From NCBI RefSeq assembly GCF_026339955.1, contig NZ_JAPEPW010000002.1, positions 310,001-374,000 on the forward strand: a stretch of 64,000 bases of DNA, written 5' to 3'. Under the pieces are notes generated by a model. It was given only the letters and a program-made list of their open reading frames with translations. It was not told the origin of the DNA and did not search any database. Made by a program: the position numbers and the translations under genes. Numbering within the stretch: the first letter of the stretch is position 1; each line of letters opens with the position of its first letter. Of this stretch, positions 8,548 to 16,771 are shown piece after piece. The DNA is from Streptomyces sp. NBC_01549 (GTDB taxonomy: Bacteria; Actinomycetota; Actinomycetes; Streptomycetales; Streptomycetaceae).

Positions 8548-10613
8548 ATGCGAGTGAGCTGGCGGTCGATGTCTGTCAACCACACTTCGAGATCGATGAC
8601 TGTGGGCAGGGCCGGGTGGTGCTCCGGCAGCGGTGGACCAGGGGGACGCCGGCCGGGCGCGTGGCGTTCGACGGTGGTGAAGTGCGCGGCGATTCGGTCG
8701 GCGTCCGCCGCCAGCTCGGCAGCCGTCCTGCGGGCCCATGCTCCCGCGTCCGGCGGCACATCGGGCAGAGGTGCTTCGAAGCAAGGGAGCCGCTGGGCAC
8801 CGAGCACCGTGTGGTACGCCACGATGAGCACCCCGTGCCAGTCGGCCTGCATGCCCTCCCAGGCGGCGGGTGGCTCGCTGCGGAACTGCGCGTAGGCGGC
8901 CTCCGCCAGGCGCAGGTGATGCAGGGTCGGCAACGTCGCGGGCGGAGACGGGACCGCCGCCGTTGAGGCCAGGAGAGCTTCGACCGTGGCGGGTACCAGC
9001 GTCCCGCACGAACGCAGCAGGCTCGCCATGGTGCGGCGGACTTCCCTGCGTGCCCCGGCGGGCCAGGCCAGCAGACCACACAGCAGGCCGATGACACTGC
9101 CGGTGACCACATCGACGATGCGGGCTTCCGACAGTCGCCAGGTGGTCGGGGTGATCTGGGCGAAGGCGAGGGAGACCACCAAGGTGAACAGTCCCTGGGC
9201 GTAGGCGATTCCGAGTCGCGGCCCCAGTGCGAAGGCGATGAGCATGCCCGGCACCAGCAGGACGGCGTAGGCGTCCAGGTGCCGGCCGAGGGCGATGAGC
9301 AGCGCACCTGCCGCGACAGCCCCCACCAGATTGCCGACCATCGCCTGCCGCACGGCCCGCCAAGTGGCGCCGACCGTGGTGCGCCCCAGCGTGAGGACCG
9401 CGAGGAGGACCCAGAATCCGTGCGCGAGGTCGAGGGTGCCCGCGACAAGACGGGCGAGGGCGAGGCCACATGCGACCCGTACCGCGTTCTGGAACCACAC
9501 CGAGCGATGCGTCGCGTTGCCTGCGATGCGGCGCGCCCACAGCTGCGTCGTGGGCAGGTCGGCGTACCAGAAGAGTTCGCGGGGCGGGAGCGGTGCCGAT
9601 CTGCGCCCGACGACGGCGACACCGAGGGCGGTCACCGCGATCCACGTCGACTCGGCCAGTGTCAGTACCGCGGCCTGTCGCCGCAGGACGCCGGTGTCCG
9701 CTCCCGGGTCCTCTGGATCGGCCGCACGGGGCGTCCGTTCCGCCTGGAAACGGCGGATCGCCTTTTCGAGCGCGTCGGCCGCCGGTGGAGGCTCACCGGC
9801 GCGCAGGGCCGCACCCATGTCCTTGCACGTCCGCGCGACCCGTTCACGGAGCGCGGCGGACGGACGATCCGTGCGCGGTGGTGCGCCGCGGGTCATGGAT
9901 GCCGCGCTCTGCGACACCAGTTGGTCCACGATCCGGCGGGCCGCGGCTCCCGCCTGTGCCAGAGCCCGGTCCCGGCGCCCCGGGCCGGTCGGACGCTCAA
10001 CTGGGGGAACCTGCGACAGCCGCATCCCTTCGCTGAGCTCGCGCAGCCTCGCGGCAGAGACTCGGGTCGGATCGGCCGCTGCCGCGGCGGCCGCCTCCAG
10101 TGTGTCGGCGAGCAGGATCCGGAAGCTCGTGGCAGGCGGACCGGACAGGACGAACACCTGGCACAGCGCGAGAAGTGCGACGCCCACGGCCACGCCCGTC
10201 AGCCGGGCACCCAGTGTCTGAGGAGCGTAGGGCGGAAAGCAGGCCAGGATGTAGAGGAGTTGAAGGCCGGGTGCTGGACCCGCCGTACGAGGTCCGGCCA
10301 CCACGCTGAAGGTCAAGAGGAATCCGACGATCAGCATGCCGCCCACGGCGGCCGCCGTGCTCCCCGCGAGTGCCGTGCCCAGTGCGACGAGAACCACTCC
10401 GAACGGCAGGGTCCGCAACGTGATCCATGCCTGCTGCCGACCGGTCCCCGGAATGGTGGACAGCAGGCCGAGCGCGATCGGTGTGAACAGTGCGTACAGC
10501 GCCGCCGCAGGTTGCTGAAGGCCGTAGAGGAATGCGTAGAAGCCGACGCTCGCCGAACAGGTGACCTGGATCGACCGCCGTAGGACCACGGCACCGGCCG
10601 GCCCGGGCGTCAT
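8520..10613 (-). CDS. FUSC-family membrane protein (aromatic acid exporter type)
   Basis: 697 residues from ATG 10613. Two blocks of hydrophobic helices (about residues 10-190 and 370-530) are separated by a long soluble helical region, with a soluble C-terminal domain; this is the architecture of fusaric-acid-resistance/aromatic-acid-exporter proteins. The second block has typical FUSC sequence (GFWVLLAVLTLGRTTVGATW, then VGNLVGAVAAGALLIALG). The family includes efflux proteins for aromatic acids, but no membrane-fusion partner is nearby, so an exporter role is inferred. The frame is open for 122 more codons upstream but that part is Arg/Pro-rich with no family likeness. The start overlaps the stop of a 24-codon ORF (ATGA). 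Confidence 0.85.
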   Translation of the reverse strand: MTPGPAGAVVLRRSIQVTCSASVGFYAFLYGLQQPAAALYALFTPIALGLLSTIPGTGRQQAWITLRTLPFGVVLVALGTALAGSTAAAVGGMLIVGFLLTFSVVAGPRTAGPAPGLQLLYILACFPPYAPQTLGARLTGVAVGVALLALCQVFVLSGPPATSFRILLADTLEAAAAAAADPTRVSAARLRELSEGMRLSQVPPVERPTGPGRRDRALAQAGAAARRIVDQLVSQSAASMTRGAPPRTDRPSAALRERVARTCKDMGAALRAGEPPPAADALEKAIRRFQAERTPRAADPEDPGADTGVLRRQAAVLTLAESTWIAVTALGVAVVGRRSAPLPPRELFWYADLPTTQLWARRIAGNATHRSVWFQNAVRVACGLALARLVAGTLDLAHGFWVLLAVLTLGRTTVGATWRAVRQAMVGNLVGAVAAGALLIALGRHLDAYAVLLVPGMLIAFALGPRLGIAYAQGLFTLVVSLAFAQITPTTWRLSEARIVDVVTGSVIGLLCGLLAWPAGARREVRRTMASLLRSCGTLVPATVEALLASTAAVPSPPATLPTLHHLRLAEAAYAQFRSEPPAAWEGMQADWHGVLIVAYHTVLGAQRLPCFEAPLPDVPPDAGAWARRTAAELAADADRIAAHFTTVERHAPGRRPPGPPLPEHHPALPTVIDLEVWLTDIDRQLTRIEDSVRLKT

Positions 10614-10684
10614 ACGTGCTCGCCACCCGCGCCGGTACGTGCACCGCGAACGGCCCCTGACGGCGATGGCGGCTGTGCGCTCAT
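10610..10684 (-). CDS. Possible 24-residue leader peptide coupled to the FUSC gene
   Basis: ATG 10684 is preceded by GAGAGGA at good spacing and opens a 24-codon frame whose TGA overlaps the ATG of the FUSC gene (ATGA). The FUSC ATG itself has only a weak Shine-Dalgarno, so initiation here followed by re-initiation is plausible. The peptide is Gly/Pro/Arg-rich with no family. An alternative is a frameshift that separated the true FUSC N-terminus. Confidence 0.35.
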   Translation of the reverse strand: MSAQPPSPSGAVRGARTGAGGEHV

Positions 10685-10890
10685 GGCGACGTTCCTCTCG
10701 GCAGACGCCGCGTGTCCTCGGCGACCGGCTCTGCTCATTTTCGACCCTGCGAGGGGCAGGCGCACGTGGTGGCGGCCCCGAAGGCGCAGCTGCGGATGCG
10801 AGGCGATGTGCCGCGCGGTGTTCGAGCAGCGCGCCTGCGACTGCTTGGGCGCCCGCCTGGCCTCCGGGCCGCCGACCTGATCCGTCCCGG

Positions 10891-10937
10891 CGCCGACCGC
10901 GCGGCACGGGTGCGGCACCCGTGCCGCGCGGTCGGCG
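10891..10937 (-). terminator. Near-perfect 47-base palindrome downstream of chitinase
   Basis: Two 23-base complementary arms (10891-10913 and 10915-10937) flank a single base, giving a very stable GC hairpin about 75 bases past the chitinase stop. It is most simply the chitinase terminator, and also insulates the FUSC gene. Confidence 0.75.
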
Positions 10938-10947
10938 TGCGGCGTCC

Positions 10948-10980
10948 GGTGGGCGGGGCACCTCAGGGGCCCCGCCCACC
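10948..10980 (-). terminator. Second hairpin, first after the chitinase stop
   Basis: GGTGGGCGGGGC (10948-10959) pairs with GCCCCGCCCACC (10969-10980) around a nine-base loop. It lies between the chitinase stop and the larger palindrome at 10891-10937; the two act as tandem terminators in minus-strand order. Confidence 0.7.
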
Positions 10981-11011
10981 CGGTCCGGCGATTCGTCGAG
11001 CGGTCAGGTCG

Positions 11012-12232
11012 TCAGCAGGCGCCCTCGTCCTGCCAGACGCCCCAGTCGGAGGCGACGGGGGTCTCGTTCTGAGTCCACCACTTGGCCTTCCAGTTGTGCT
11101 GGTTGTACGACACCTCGTTGCCGGTGGTGTAGACCGCGGTCGAGCTCCAGGCCGGCTTGCACCCGGTACCCGGGGGCGTGGGCGTGGGCGTCGGGGTGGG
11201 GGTGGGGGTCGAGGAGGGCGGTGTGACCCCGGCGAACTTCACCGAATACTTGGCGAAGTCCCAGGAGTTCTGCGCCACACTGGAGCAGGTGCCCGATGTG
11301 CGGCCGCCGTTGTCGGCCGGGGTGCACTGGCGGTCACGGTTGAGGGACCAGAACGTGAAGCGGTCCATGTTGTGGCTGGTGGCGTAGTCCAGCACGGTCT
11401 GGAAGTCGGTCTGCGTGAAGTACTCCCCCGTGTCGCTGCGCCCGTTCATCCCGGAGAAGCCCTCGTGGGCGTAGGCGGTCGCTTGGTCCCACCCGAACGT
11501 GGACTGCAGGATCTGGTTGAAGTTGGTCAGCGCGCTGGTCTGCGAGGCCGCGCCGTTGAAGCCGCCGTCGAACGGCATGATGGAGAAGTTGTTCGGGGTG
11601 AAACCCTGTGACTTCGCCTCCAGCAACATCTGCTTGCCGAACCAGCCGGTGCCGTCAGCCGTGCCGGCGGTGGTGACGGAGACGTAGAGTCCGGGGTTGT
11701 TCTGCTGGAGGATCTTCGCGGCGCCGATCTCGTTCTTGATGGCTGCCGTGTTCTCGTACTCCGGCTCTTCGAGGTCGAAGTCGATGGCGTGCAGGCCGTA
11801 CTTGGTGATGACCTGCTGGTACGCCGCCGCCGTGGCGGCCGCGTCGGAGCAGACCTGGCCGAGCTTGGTACCGCCGTAGCCGCCGATGGAGACGGAGACG
11901 TCGCCGCCCTTGGCGCGGATGGTGTTGACGACCGACTGGACGGCGGTGTCCGAGGAGACCGCGGCCGTTCCGCCCCATGTGGGGCTGCAGCCGCCGCCGT
12001 TGGGGGCGAGGACGAAGGCGAGCTGGAACGCCTTGAGGCCGGTGGCGTCCATGATGGCGGCCGGGTCCGGCGGGTCGTTGTCGAGCGGCATCAGGTAGGG
12101 AGTCGCGGCGTACCAGCGGTTGCTGAGTGCGGAGGTCGCGCCGGAAGCGCTGCCCGCGACCAGCGCGGTGGTGCCCGCTGCGGCGAGTCCAACGGCGGCC
12201 GCCGCGCCCAGACATGCGCGAAGACGTCTCAC
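11012..12232 (-). CDS. Secreted GH18 chitinase with C-terminal chitin-binding module
   Basis: 406 residues. A Sec signal peptide (MRRLRACLGAAAAVGLAAAG, cleavage near residue 31) precedes a GH18 catalytic domain (about 35-325). The catalytic motif near residue 150 reads AIDFDLEEPE, keeping the D-x-D-x-E pattern but with Leu where most GH18 enzymes have Trp. A (TP)n linker (about 345-357) joins a CBM5/12-type module (ACKPAW-like start, then YTTGNEVSYNQHNWKAKWW, residues about 360-406). It hydrolyses chitin outside the cell. Direct repeats typical of Streptomyces chitinase promoters lie 68-104 bases upstream and two hairpins follow the stop. Confidence 0.93.
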   Translation of the reverse strand: MRRLRACLGAAAAVGLAAAGTTALVAGSASGATSALSNRWYAATPYLMPLDNDPPDPAAIMDATGLKAFQLAFVLAPNGGGCSPTWGGTAAVSSDTAVQSVVNTIRAKGGDVSVSIGGYGGTKLGQVCSDAAATAAAYQQVITKYGLHAIDFDLEEPEYENTAAIKNEIGAAKILQQNNPGLYVSVTTAGTADGTGWFGKQMLLEAKSQGFTPNNFSIMPFDGGFNGAASQTSALTNFNQILQSTFGWDQATAYAHEGFSGMNGRSDTGEYFTQTDFQTVLDYATSHNMDRFTFWSLNRDRQCTPADNGGRTSGTCSSVAQNSWDFAKYSVKFAGVTPPSSTPTPTPTPTPTPPGTGCKPAWSSTAVYTTGNEVSYNQHNWKAKWWTQNETPVASDWGVWQDEGAC

Positions 12233-12299
12233 TGCGTGCCTCCAGGGGATAGGGGGAGTCGCCCCAGCTTCGTGCAGTTGTTGCGGTCATGCCAATAGA

Positions 12300-12336
12300 T
12301 TGGCCTAGACCAGATAACCCTTTGGACTAGACCATA
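12300..12336 (-). promoter_or_regulatory. Chitinase promoter direct repeats / DasR-type sites
   Basis: TTGGCCTAGACCAGA (12300-12314) and TTGGACTAGACCATA (12322-12336) are direct repeats 22 bases apart, each a near palindrome close to the GGTCTAGACC core bound by the GlcNAc regulator DasR and to the 12-bp repeats of chitinase promoters. Induction by chitin products is therefore expected. Confidence 0.75.
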
Positions 12337-12460
12337 CGATTGCTTTACCTATCCCCTGTTACCGGAGGAACTGGACACGGGCGTCGAGTAACCGACGGGG
12401 CACGGTCCGTACCGGCGTCAGCCCCGAGAAACCCGGCGTCGGCCGGTCGGCTCCGTCGGC

Positions 12461-13189
12461 TCAGCGGTCTTCGTGCCGTCCTCTTGGCCGTCCCCACGCC
12501 TGCGCCTGCGCCCTGGCATGCGCCGGGTACCACTTTGTGAAGCGGATCGTTGCGACCAGCAGCGCGATCGGGATGACCCAGTTGAGCCAGTCGGAGCCCG
12601 ACTTCGCGTGCAGGGCGAGTAGCCCCAACAGGGCCGTGACCAGGAACACTCCGCCCCACATCGCCGAGTCCCAGTACCGGCGGGGCACCGACTCCCGTGC
12701 GTACTGCTCGGTGAACGGCGTGAAGGCGAGGGAGCCGAGCGCCACGGCGGCGATCACGCCGTTGGACAGCGTCTGCGCGTAGGTTTCCAACCACATCAGG
12801 TCCGGGCGGTCCACCACGAGCCCGAGCACGAAGGTGACGGCGAAGAACACCAGACTCGCCGCCTCCAGAATCTTGACGCTGCCGCGCCGCAGGTCGGGCA
12901 CATTGAGTACCAGGGCCGCGATGAGCGCCGCCAGTGCGGCGTACTTCCACGTACTGGGGCTCGCCACCACGTCGAAGATGATCCAGGGGGCGAATCCGAG
13001 GAAGACGCTGTTGGCGCGCAGGGCTTCGCCGCTGGACGCATCGGCCTGCGGATGTGTTCCGGGCCGGGCTCCGTACGGCGGCTGATCCCCATCAGTTCCC
13101 CGTCCCGCACCGGCCGCCCGTGTGCCGGACGGCGGAAACTTGCCCGTCCCCGTCGCTCCGCGTCCTGGATTCTCATCGGGCTGAGCCAT
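12461..13189 (-). CDS. Multi-pass membrane protein of unknown function
   Basis: 242 residues. A hydrophilic Gly/Pro-rich N-terminus (about 1-58) is followed by about six hydrophobic segments (SVFLGFAPWIIFDVVAS; KYAALAALIAALVLNV; AASLVFFAVTFVLGLVV; LSNGVIAAVALGSLAF; MWGGVFLVTALLGLLAL; NWVIPIALLVATIRF) and a short basic tail. The motif APWIIFD recurs in small uncharacterised integral membrane proteins of actinobacteria. No enzymatic motif is visible and the neighbours give no functional hint. Confidence 0.75.
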   Translation of the reverse strand: MAQPDENPGRGATGTGKFPPSGTRAAGAGRGTDGDQPPYGARPGTHPQADASSGEALRANSVFLGFAPWIIFDVVASPSTWKYAALAALIAALVLNVPDLRRGSVKILEAASLVFFAVTFVLGLVVDRPDLMWLETYAQTLSNGVIAAVALGSLAFTPFTEQYARESVPRRYWDSAMWGGVFLVTALLGLLALHAKSGSDWLNWVIPIALLVATIRFTKWYPAHARAQAQAWGRPRGRHEDR

Positions 13190-13365
13190 CGGACACCTCC
13201 GCGGATGGCGCCCCCATGTCGGGAACCAGAGGGCGCGAGGGAACCCTCGGCCGGGTGCTGAGGCAATGACCTCTGCTTCTCATGCTGCGACCGCCCCCAC
13301 CCCGCCGCATCCGATGCGGAAGTCCCCGGTACCCGTGCGGCACTCCGTTTGCGGGCGACAGACCC

Positions 13366-13648
13366 CGGCACTTGACTGGAGGCGCCTTCGCCCCGGTCAG
13401 CGAAGAGGTCGACGCCGCACGGGCCGTCCGGCAAGGAAGGCAGCAGCGGTCTGGCGCGAGCCGTGATCGATCCAGCCGCCGGGACCACGCGGCGCACCCT
13501 GCTCGACGACTCGCATGACACTCAGGGCGCCGCCGACCCTTGGCCTGCGGAGAACCTCTTGGTCGGGGAACCGGTGTTCGCGCCGGTGCCGGGTGACCCG
13601 TCGGAGGAGCGACGGCGCGGACTCCGGGCCGCGCCACGCGTGACGTAG
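13366..13648 (+). pseudogene. Relic of a carotenoid cleavage oxygenase
   Basis: Two pieces in different frames resemble the family: RHLTGGAFAPVSEEVDAA from 13366 matches the N-terminal L-x-G-N-F-A-P-V-x-E-E region, and IDPAAGTTRRTLLDDS (from about 13466) followed by VGEPVFAPVPGDPSEE matches the blade segments near the middle and C-terminus. Most of the gene, including the four iron-ligand histidines, is missing. It ends just before the SARP gene. Assignment rests on motif memory. Confidence 0.45.
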
Positions 13649-13687
13649 GGTGAACGCAGGGGGTGGAAGATCAAGAAGGGGAACGAG

Positions 13688-16579
13688 GTGGCGCCGGAGC
13701 CGGTGCGGTTCGCGGTGCTCGGGCCGGTTCGGGTCTGGCGGGCGGGGACAGAGGTGCACCTCGGGCGTCCGCAGGAAAAGGCGCTGCTGGCACTGCTGTT
13801 GGTACGGGCGGGTCAACTCGTATCCGTGGGCGAGATCGTCGACGTCCTGTGGGGCGGGCGCCCGCCGAACAGTGCGGTCAACGTCGTCTACCGGCATGTC
13901 GGTGCCCTGCGCCGCCTGTTGGAGCCCGGCCTTCCCACCCGGGCAACAGGCCACTGGCTCCTCCGAGCCGCGGGCGGATACCGATTGGTGACCGACAGTG
14001 ACTCTCTGGACCTGCTGCGCTTCCGTGCGCTGCGGGTCGAGGCCCGGCGGGCCGTCTCGGACGCGGCGCCGGCAAGGGCCGTGGAACTCCTCACCGAGGC
14101 GCTGTCGCTGTGGCAGGGACAGGCCGCCCGCGGGATCCCCGCGGAGGCGCGCGCACACGCGGCGTTCGGCTCACTGGACGATGAGCGCCTCGCGACCGTG
14201 AAAGAGGCTGCCGATGTCGCGCTGAGAGCGCACGTGCCGGATGTGCTCCTCCCCCGGCTCCGGGAGGCCGCTGCCGACAGCCCGTTGGACGAACCGCTGA
14301 TGGCCCGGCTGATTCTCGCTCTTTCGGCCACCGGTCAGCGGCCCGAGGCGCTCAGCACGTACCAGGCCCTGTCGGACCGGCTCGCCGACGAGTTGGGCAT
14401 CGATCCGGGGCCGGAACTGCGCGACGCCCACCAGACGGTGCTGCGCGATGCGCCAGCCACGGCGACCGGGGCCGGAGCCTTCGAGGCGCACTCGGCCGAA
14501 GGTCCGGCGGTCTCGGACCTCGTCGGTCCGAATGCGCCGGCCTCCCAGCCCGTGCCCGCGCAACTGCCGCACGACTTGACGACGTTCACCGGTCGGCGGG
14601 CCGAACTGGACCAGATCCTCGCACCGCTGTCCAGCGACGCACGGTCCAACGGAACAGTGGTGATCAGCGCCATCGGCGGAATGGCCGGAATCGGCAAGAC
14701 CACGCTCGCCGTGCACTGGGCCCATCGGGTCACCGACCGGTACCCCGACGGGCAGCTCTACGTCAACCTGCGAGGCTTCGACCCGTCAGGGGCGGTCATG
14801 CGTCCCGACGAAGCGGTGCGCGGTTTTCTGGACACACTGGGCGTGCCGCCGGAACGCGTCCCGCACGGTCTGGACGCGCAGGCCGCGCTCTACCGCAGCC
14901 TGCTGGCCGGACGCCGGTTCCTCGTCCTGCTGGACAACGCGCGGGATTCCGATCACGTACGGCCGCTGCTGCCCGGCACGCCCGGCTGCCTCACGATCGT
15001 CACCAGCCGAAACCAGCTCTCCGGTCTGGTGGCGGCCCACGGAGCCCACTCCCTCACCCTGCGTCCGCTCGACACCGAGGAGGCACGGGAACTCCTCATC
15101 CGCCGCCTGGGAGCCGAGCGGGTCGCCGCCGAGCAGGAGGCGGCGGCGGAGATCATCGCACTGTGTGCCGGGCTGCCGCTGGCCTTGGCCTGCGTCGCCG
15201 CCCGCGCGGCCGCCCACCCGCACGTCTCGCTGTCGGTCATCGCCGCCGAGCTGCGCGAAGCCCAGGGCAGTCTCGACGCCTTCATCAGGGCCGACGAGTC
15301 CGCCGATGTCGGCGCGGTGTTCTCCTGGTCCTCCCGCGCCCTCTCCCCCGCCGCGGCCCGCCTCTTCCGACTGCTCGGACTGCACCCCGGACCGGATTTC
15401 ACCGCACCGGCCGCGGCCGCACTCGCCGGGCTCGCGGTACGGGAGGCGCGGCTGCTGCTGTCCGAGCTCTCCCGTGTGCACCTCATCAACGAGCATGTCC
15501 CTGGCCGGTACGCCTTCCACGACCTGCTCCGCGCCCACGCCGCCGAACTGGCGCACACCGAGCACGGCGAGGCCGAGCGCCGGGCGGCCGTGCACCGGCT
15601 GTACGAGCACTACCTGCACACGGCGCACGCCGCCGGTCTTTTGATCGCACCGTACGTGGACACGATGCCGCTCCCGCCTCCCCCCGAAGGGGCCCTCCCC
15701 GAGCCGCTCACCGACGACGAGTCGGCTCTGGCCTGGCTCACGGCCGAGTACGCGGTGCTGCTCGCCGTCATCGACGCGGCCACGAACTCCGGTTCGCACC
15801 GTCTTGTCTGCCTGCTCGTCTCATCCATGGAGCGGTTCTTCGACCGGCAGGGGCGCTGGCACGACTGGGCGGCCGCCCAACGCACCGCGCTCGACGCCGC
15901 GGTACGGCTGTCCGACCCCGTCATGGAGGCCCACGGCCTTCGCGGACTGGCCCGGGTGGAGGGCCGACTGGGCCTGCGGGGCGACGCCGGTGCCCACCTC
16001 GACCGTGCCCTGGGACTCTTCACCGAACTGGGAGACGACGTCGGGCGGGCCTATGTCCACCTGAGCCTCGGCTGGGAGGCCGAGCAGCGGGGTGACCTCC
16101 CCAGCGCCCTGCTCCACGACCAGCTGGCCCTGGATCTGTTCCGTGCCACTGGCCGGCAAGCCGCGCAGGCGACCGCCCTCAACGCGGTCGGCTGGGACCA
16201 CGCGACGCTCGGGGATCACCAGCAGGCCCTCAGTCACTGCCTCGAGGCCCTCGCCATTCAGCGGGATCTCGGCGACCACGTCAGCCAGGCCGCCACCTGG
16301 GACAGCATCGCCTACGCCCACCACCATCTCGGCGACCACCCGCAGGCCCTCACCAGTTACCGCAACGCTCTCACCATCTACCGGGACCTGGGCGTGCCGG
16401 CCGAGGAGGCCGGAACCCTCGTTCGTATCGGTGACACGCACCGTGCGACGGGCGACCAGGAGGCTGCCCGCACCGCCTGGCAGAGCGCCCTCACCCTCTT
16501 CACCGAACTCGCCCACGCCGACGCCGAGCAGGTCCGTGCCCGGCTCCAGGAACCGGGCGAACCGCAAGGTCACGCGTGA
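13688..16579 (+). CDS. AfsR/SARP-family regulator with NB-ARC ATPase and TPR domains
   Basis: 963 residues from GTG 13688 (GGGGAACGAG just upstream). Order: OmpR-like winged helix (about 1-95, VRFAVLGPVRVWRAG), BTAD bacterial transcriptional activation domain (about 100-250, ALSTYQALSDRLADELGIDPG), NB-ARC STAND ATPase with Walker A GMAGIGKTT near residue 335 and RFLVLLDNA as Walker B, then TPR repeats (about 710-940; repeated LGDHxQAL...RDLG units). This is the large AfsR layout. Such proteins activate secondary-metabolite or linked genes by binding direct repeats. The same-strand genes 193 bases downstream are candidate targets, which is inference. Confidence 0.93.
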   Translation: MAPEPVRFAVLGPVRVWRAGTEVHLGRPQEKALLALLLVRAGQLVSVGEIVDVLWGGRPPNSAVNVVYRHVGALRRLLEPGLPTRATGHWLLRAAGGYRLVTDSDSLDLLRFRALRVEARRAVSDAAPARAVELLTEALSLWQGQAARGIPAEARAHAAFGSLDDERLATVKEAADVALRAHVPDVLLPRLREAAADSPLDEPLMARLILALSATGQRPEALSTYQALSDRLADELGIDPGPELRDAHQTVLRDAPATATGAGAFEAHSAEGPAVSDLVGPNAPASQPVPAQLPHDLTTFTGRRAELDQILAPLSSDARSNGTVVISAIGGMAGIGKTTLAVHWAHRVTDRYPDGQLYVNLRGFDPSGAVMRPDEAVRGFLDTLGVPPERVPHGLDAQAALYRSLLAGRRFLVLLDNARDSDHVRPLLPGTPGCLTIVTSRNQLSGLVAAHGAHSLTLRPLDTEEARELLIRRLGAERVAAEQEAAAEIIALCAGLPLALACVAARAAAHPHVSLSVIAAELREAQGSLDAFIRADESADVGAVFSWSSRALSPAAARLFRLLGLHPGPDFTAPAAAALAGLAVREARLLLSELSRVHLINEHVPGRYAFHDLLRAHAAELAHTEHGEAERRAAVHRLYEHYLHTAHAAGLLIAPYVDTMPLPPPPEGALPEPLTDDESALAWLTAEYAVLLAVIDAATNSGSHRLVCLLVSSMERFFDRQGRWHDWAAAQRTALDAAVRLSDPVMEAHGLRGLARVEGRLGLRGDAGAHLDRALGLFTELGDDVGRAYVHLSLGWEAEQRGDLPSALLHDQLALDLFRATGRQAAQATALNAVGWDHATLGDHQQALSHCLEALAIQRDLGDHVSQAATWDSIAYAHHHLGDHPQALTSYRNALTIYRDLGVPAEEAGTLVRIGDTHRATGDQEAARTAWQSALTLFTELAHADAEQVRARLQEPGEPQGHA

Positions 16580-16694
16580 CGATCACGAAACGCGCGACCG
16601 GCTCGAAGCCCCGACTGCCCGCCGGCCCGCGATTATTTCCCTACCGCTCCACGGGAATGAAAACGGACGGTCATACTCAGTTTTATTTTGGATT

Positions 16695-16721
16695 GCCATG
16701 ACACAGCAGCCTTGTCATGGC
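16695..16721. promoter_or_regulatory. Inverted repeat upstream of the 703-residue protein gene
   Basis: GCCATGACA-N9-TGTCATGGC is a perfect 9-bp dyad 51 bases before ATG 16772, in an AT-richer patch (TTTTATTTTGGATTG just before it). It could be an operator for the downstream gene pair or the end of the SARP transcript. Confidence 0.45.
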
Positions 16722-16771
16722 GGCACCGTTGTAGAAGTGTGACCGGTCAGTCGAATGCAACTGGGGGACGC

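Noticed and set aside
10614..10979. N-terminal 122-codon extension of the FUSC protein
   Set aside because: Composition is Arg/Pro/Ala-rich with no family likeness, and the large palindrome at 10891-10937 lies within it.
11160..11215. Tandem repeat GGGCGTGGGCGTCGGGGTGG
   Set aside because: It encodes the Thr-Pro linker of the chitinase and is not an independent repeat element.
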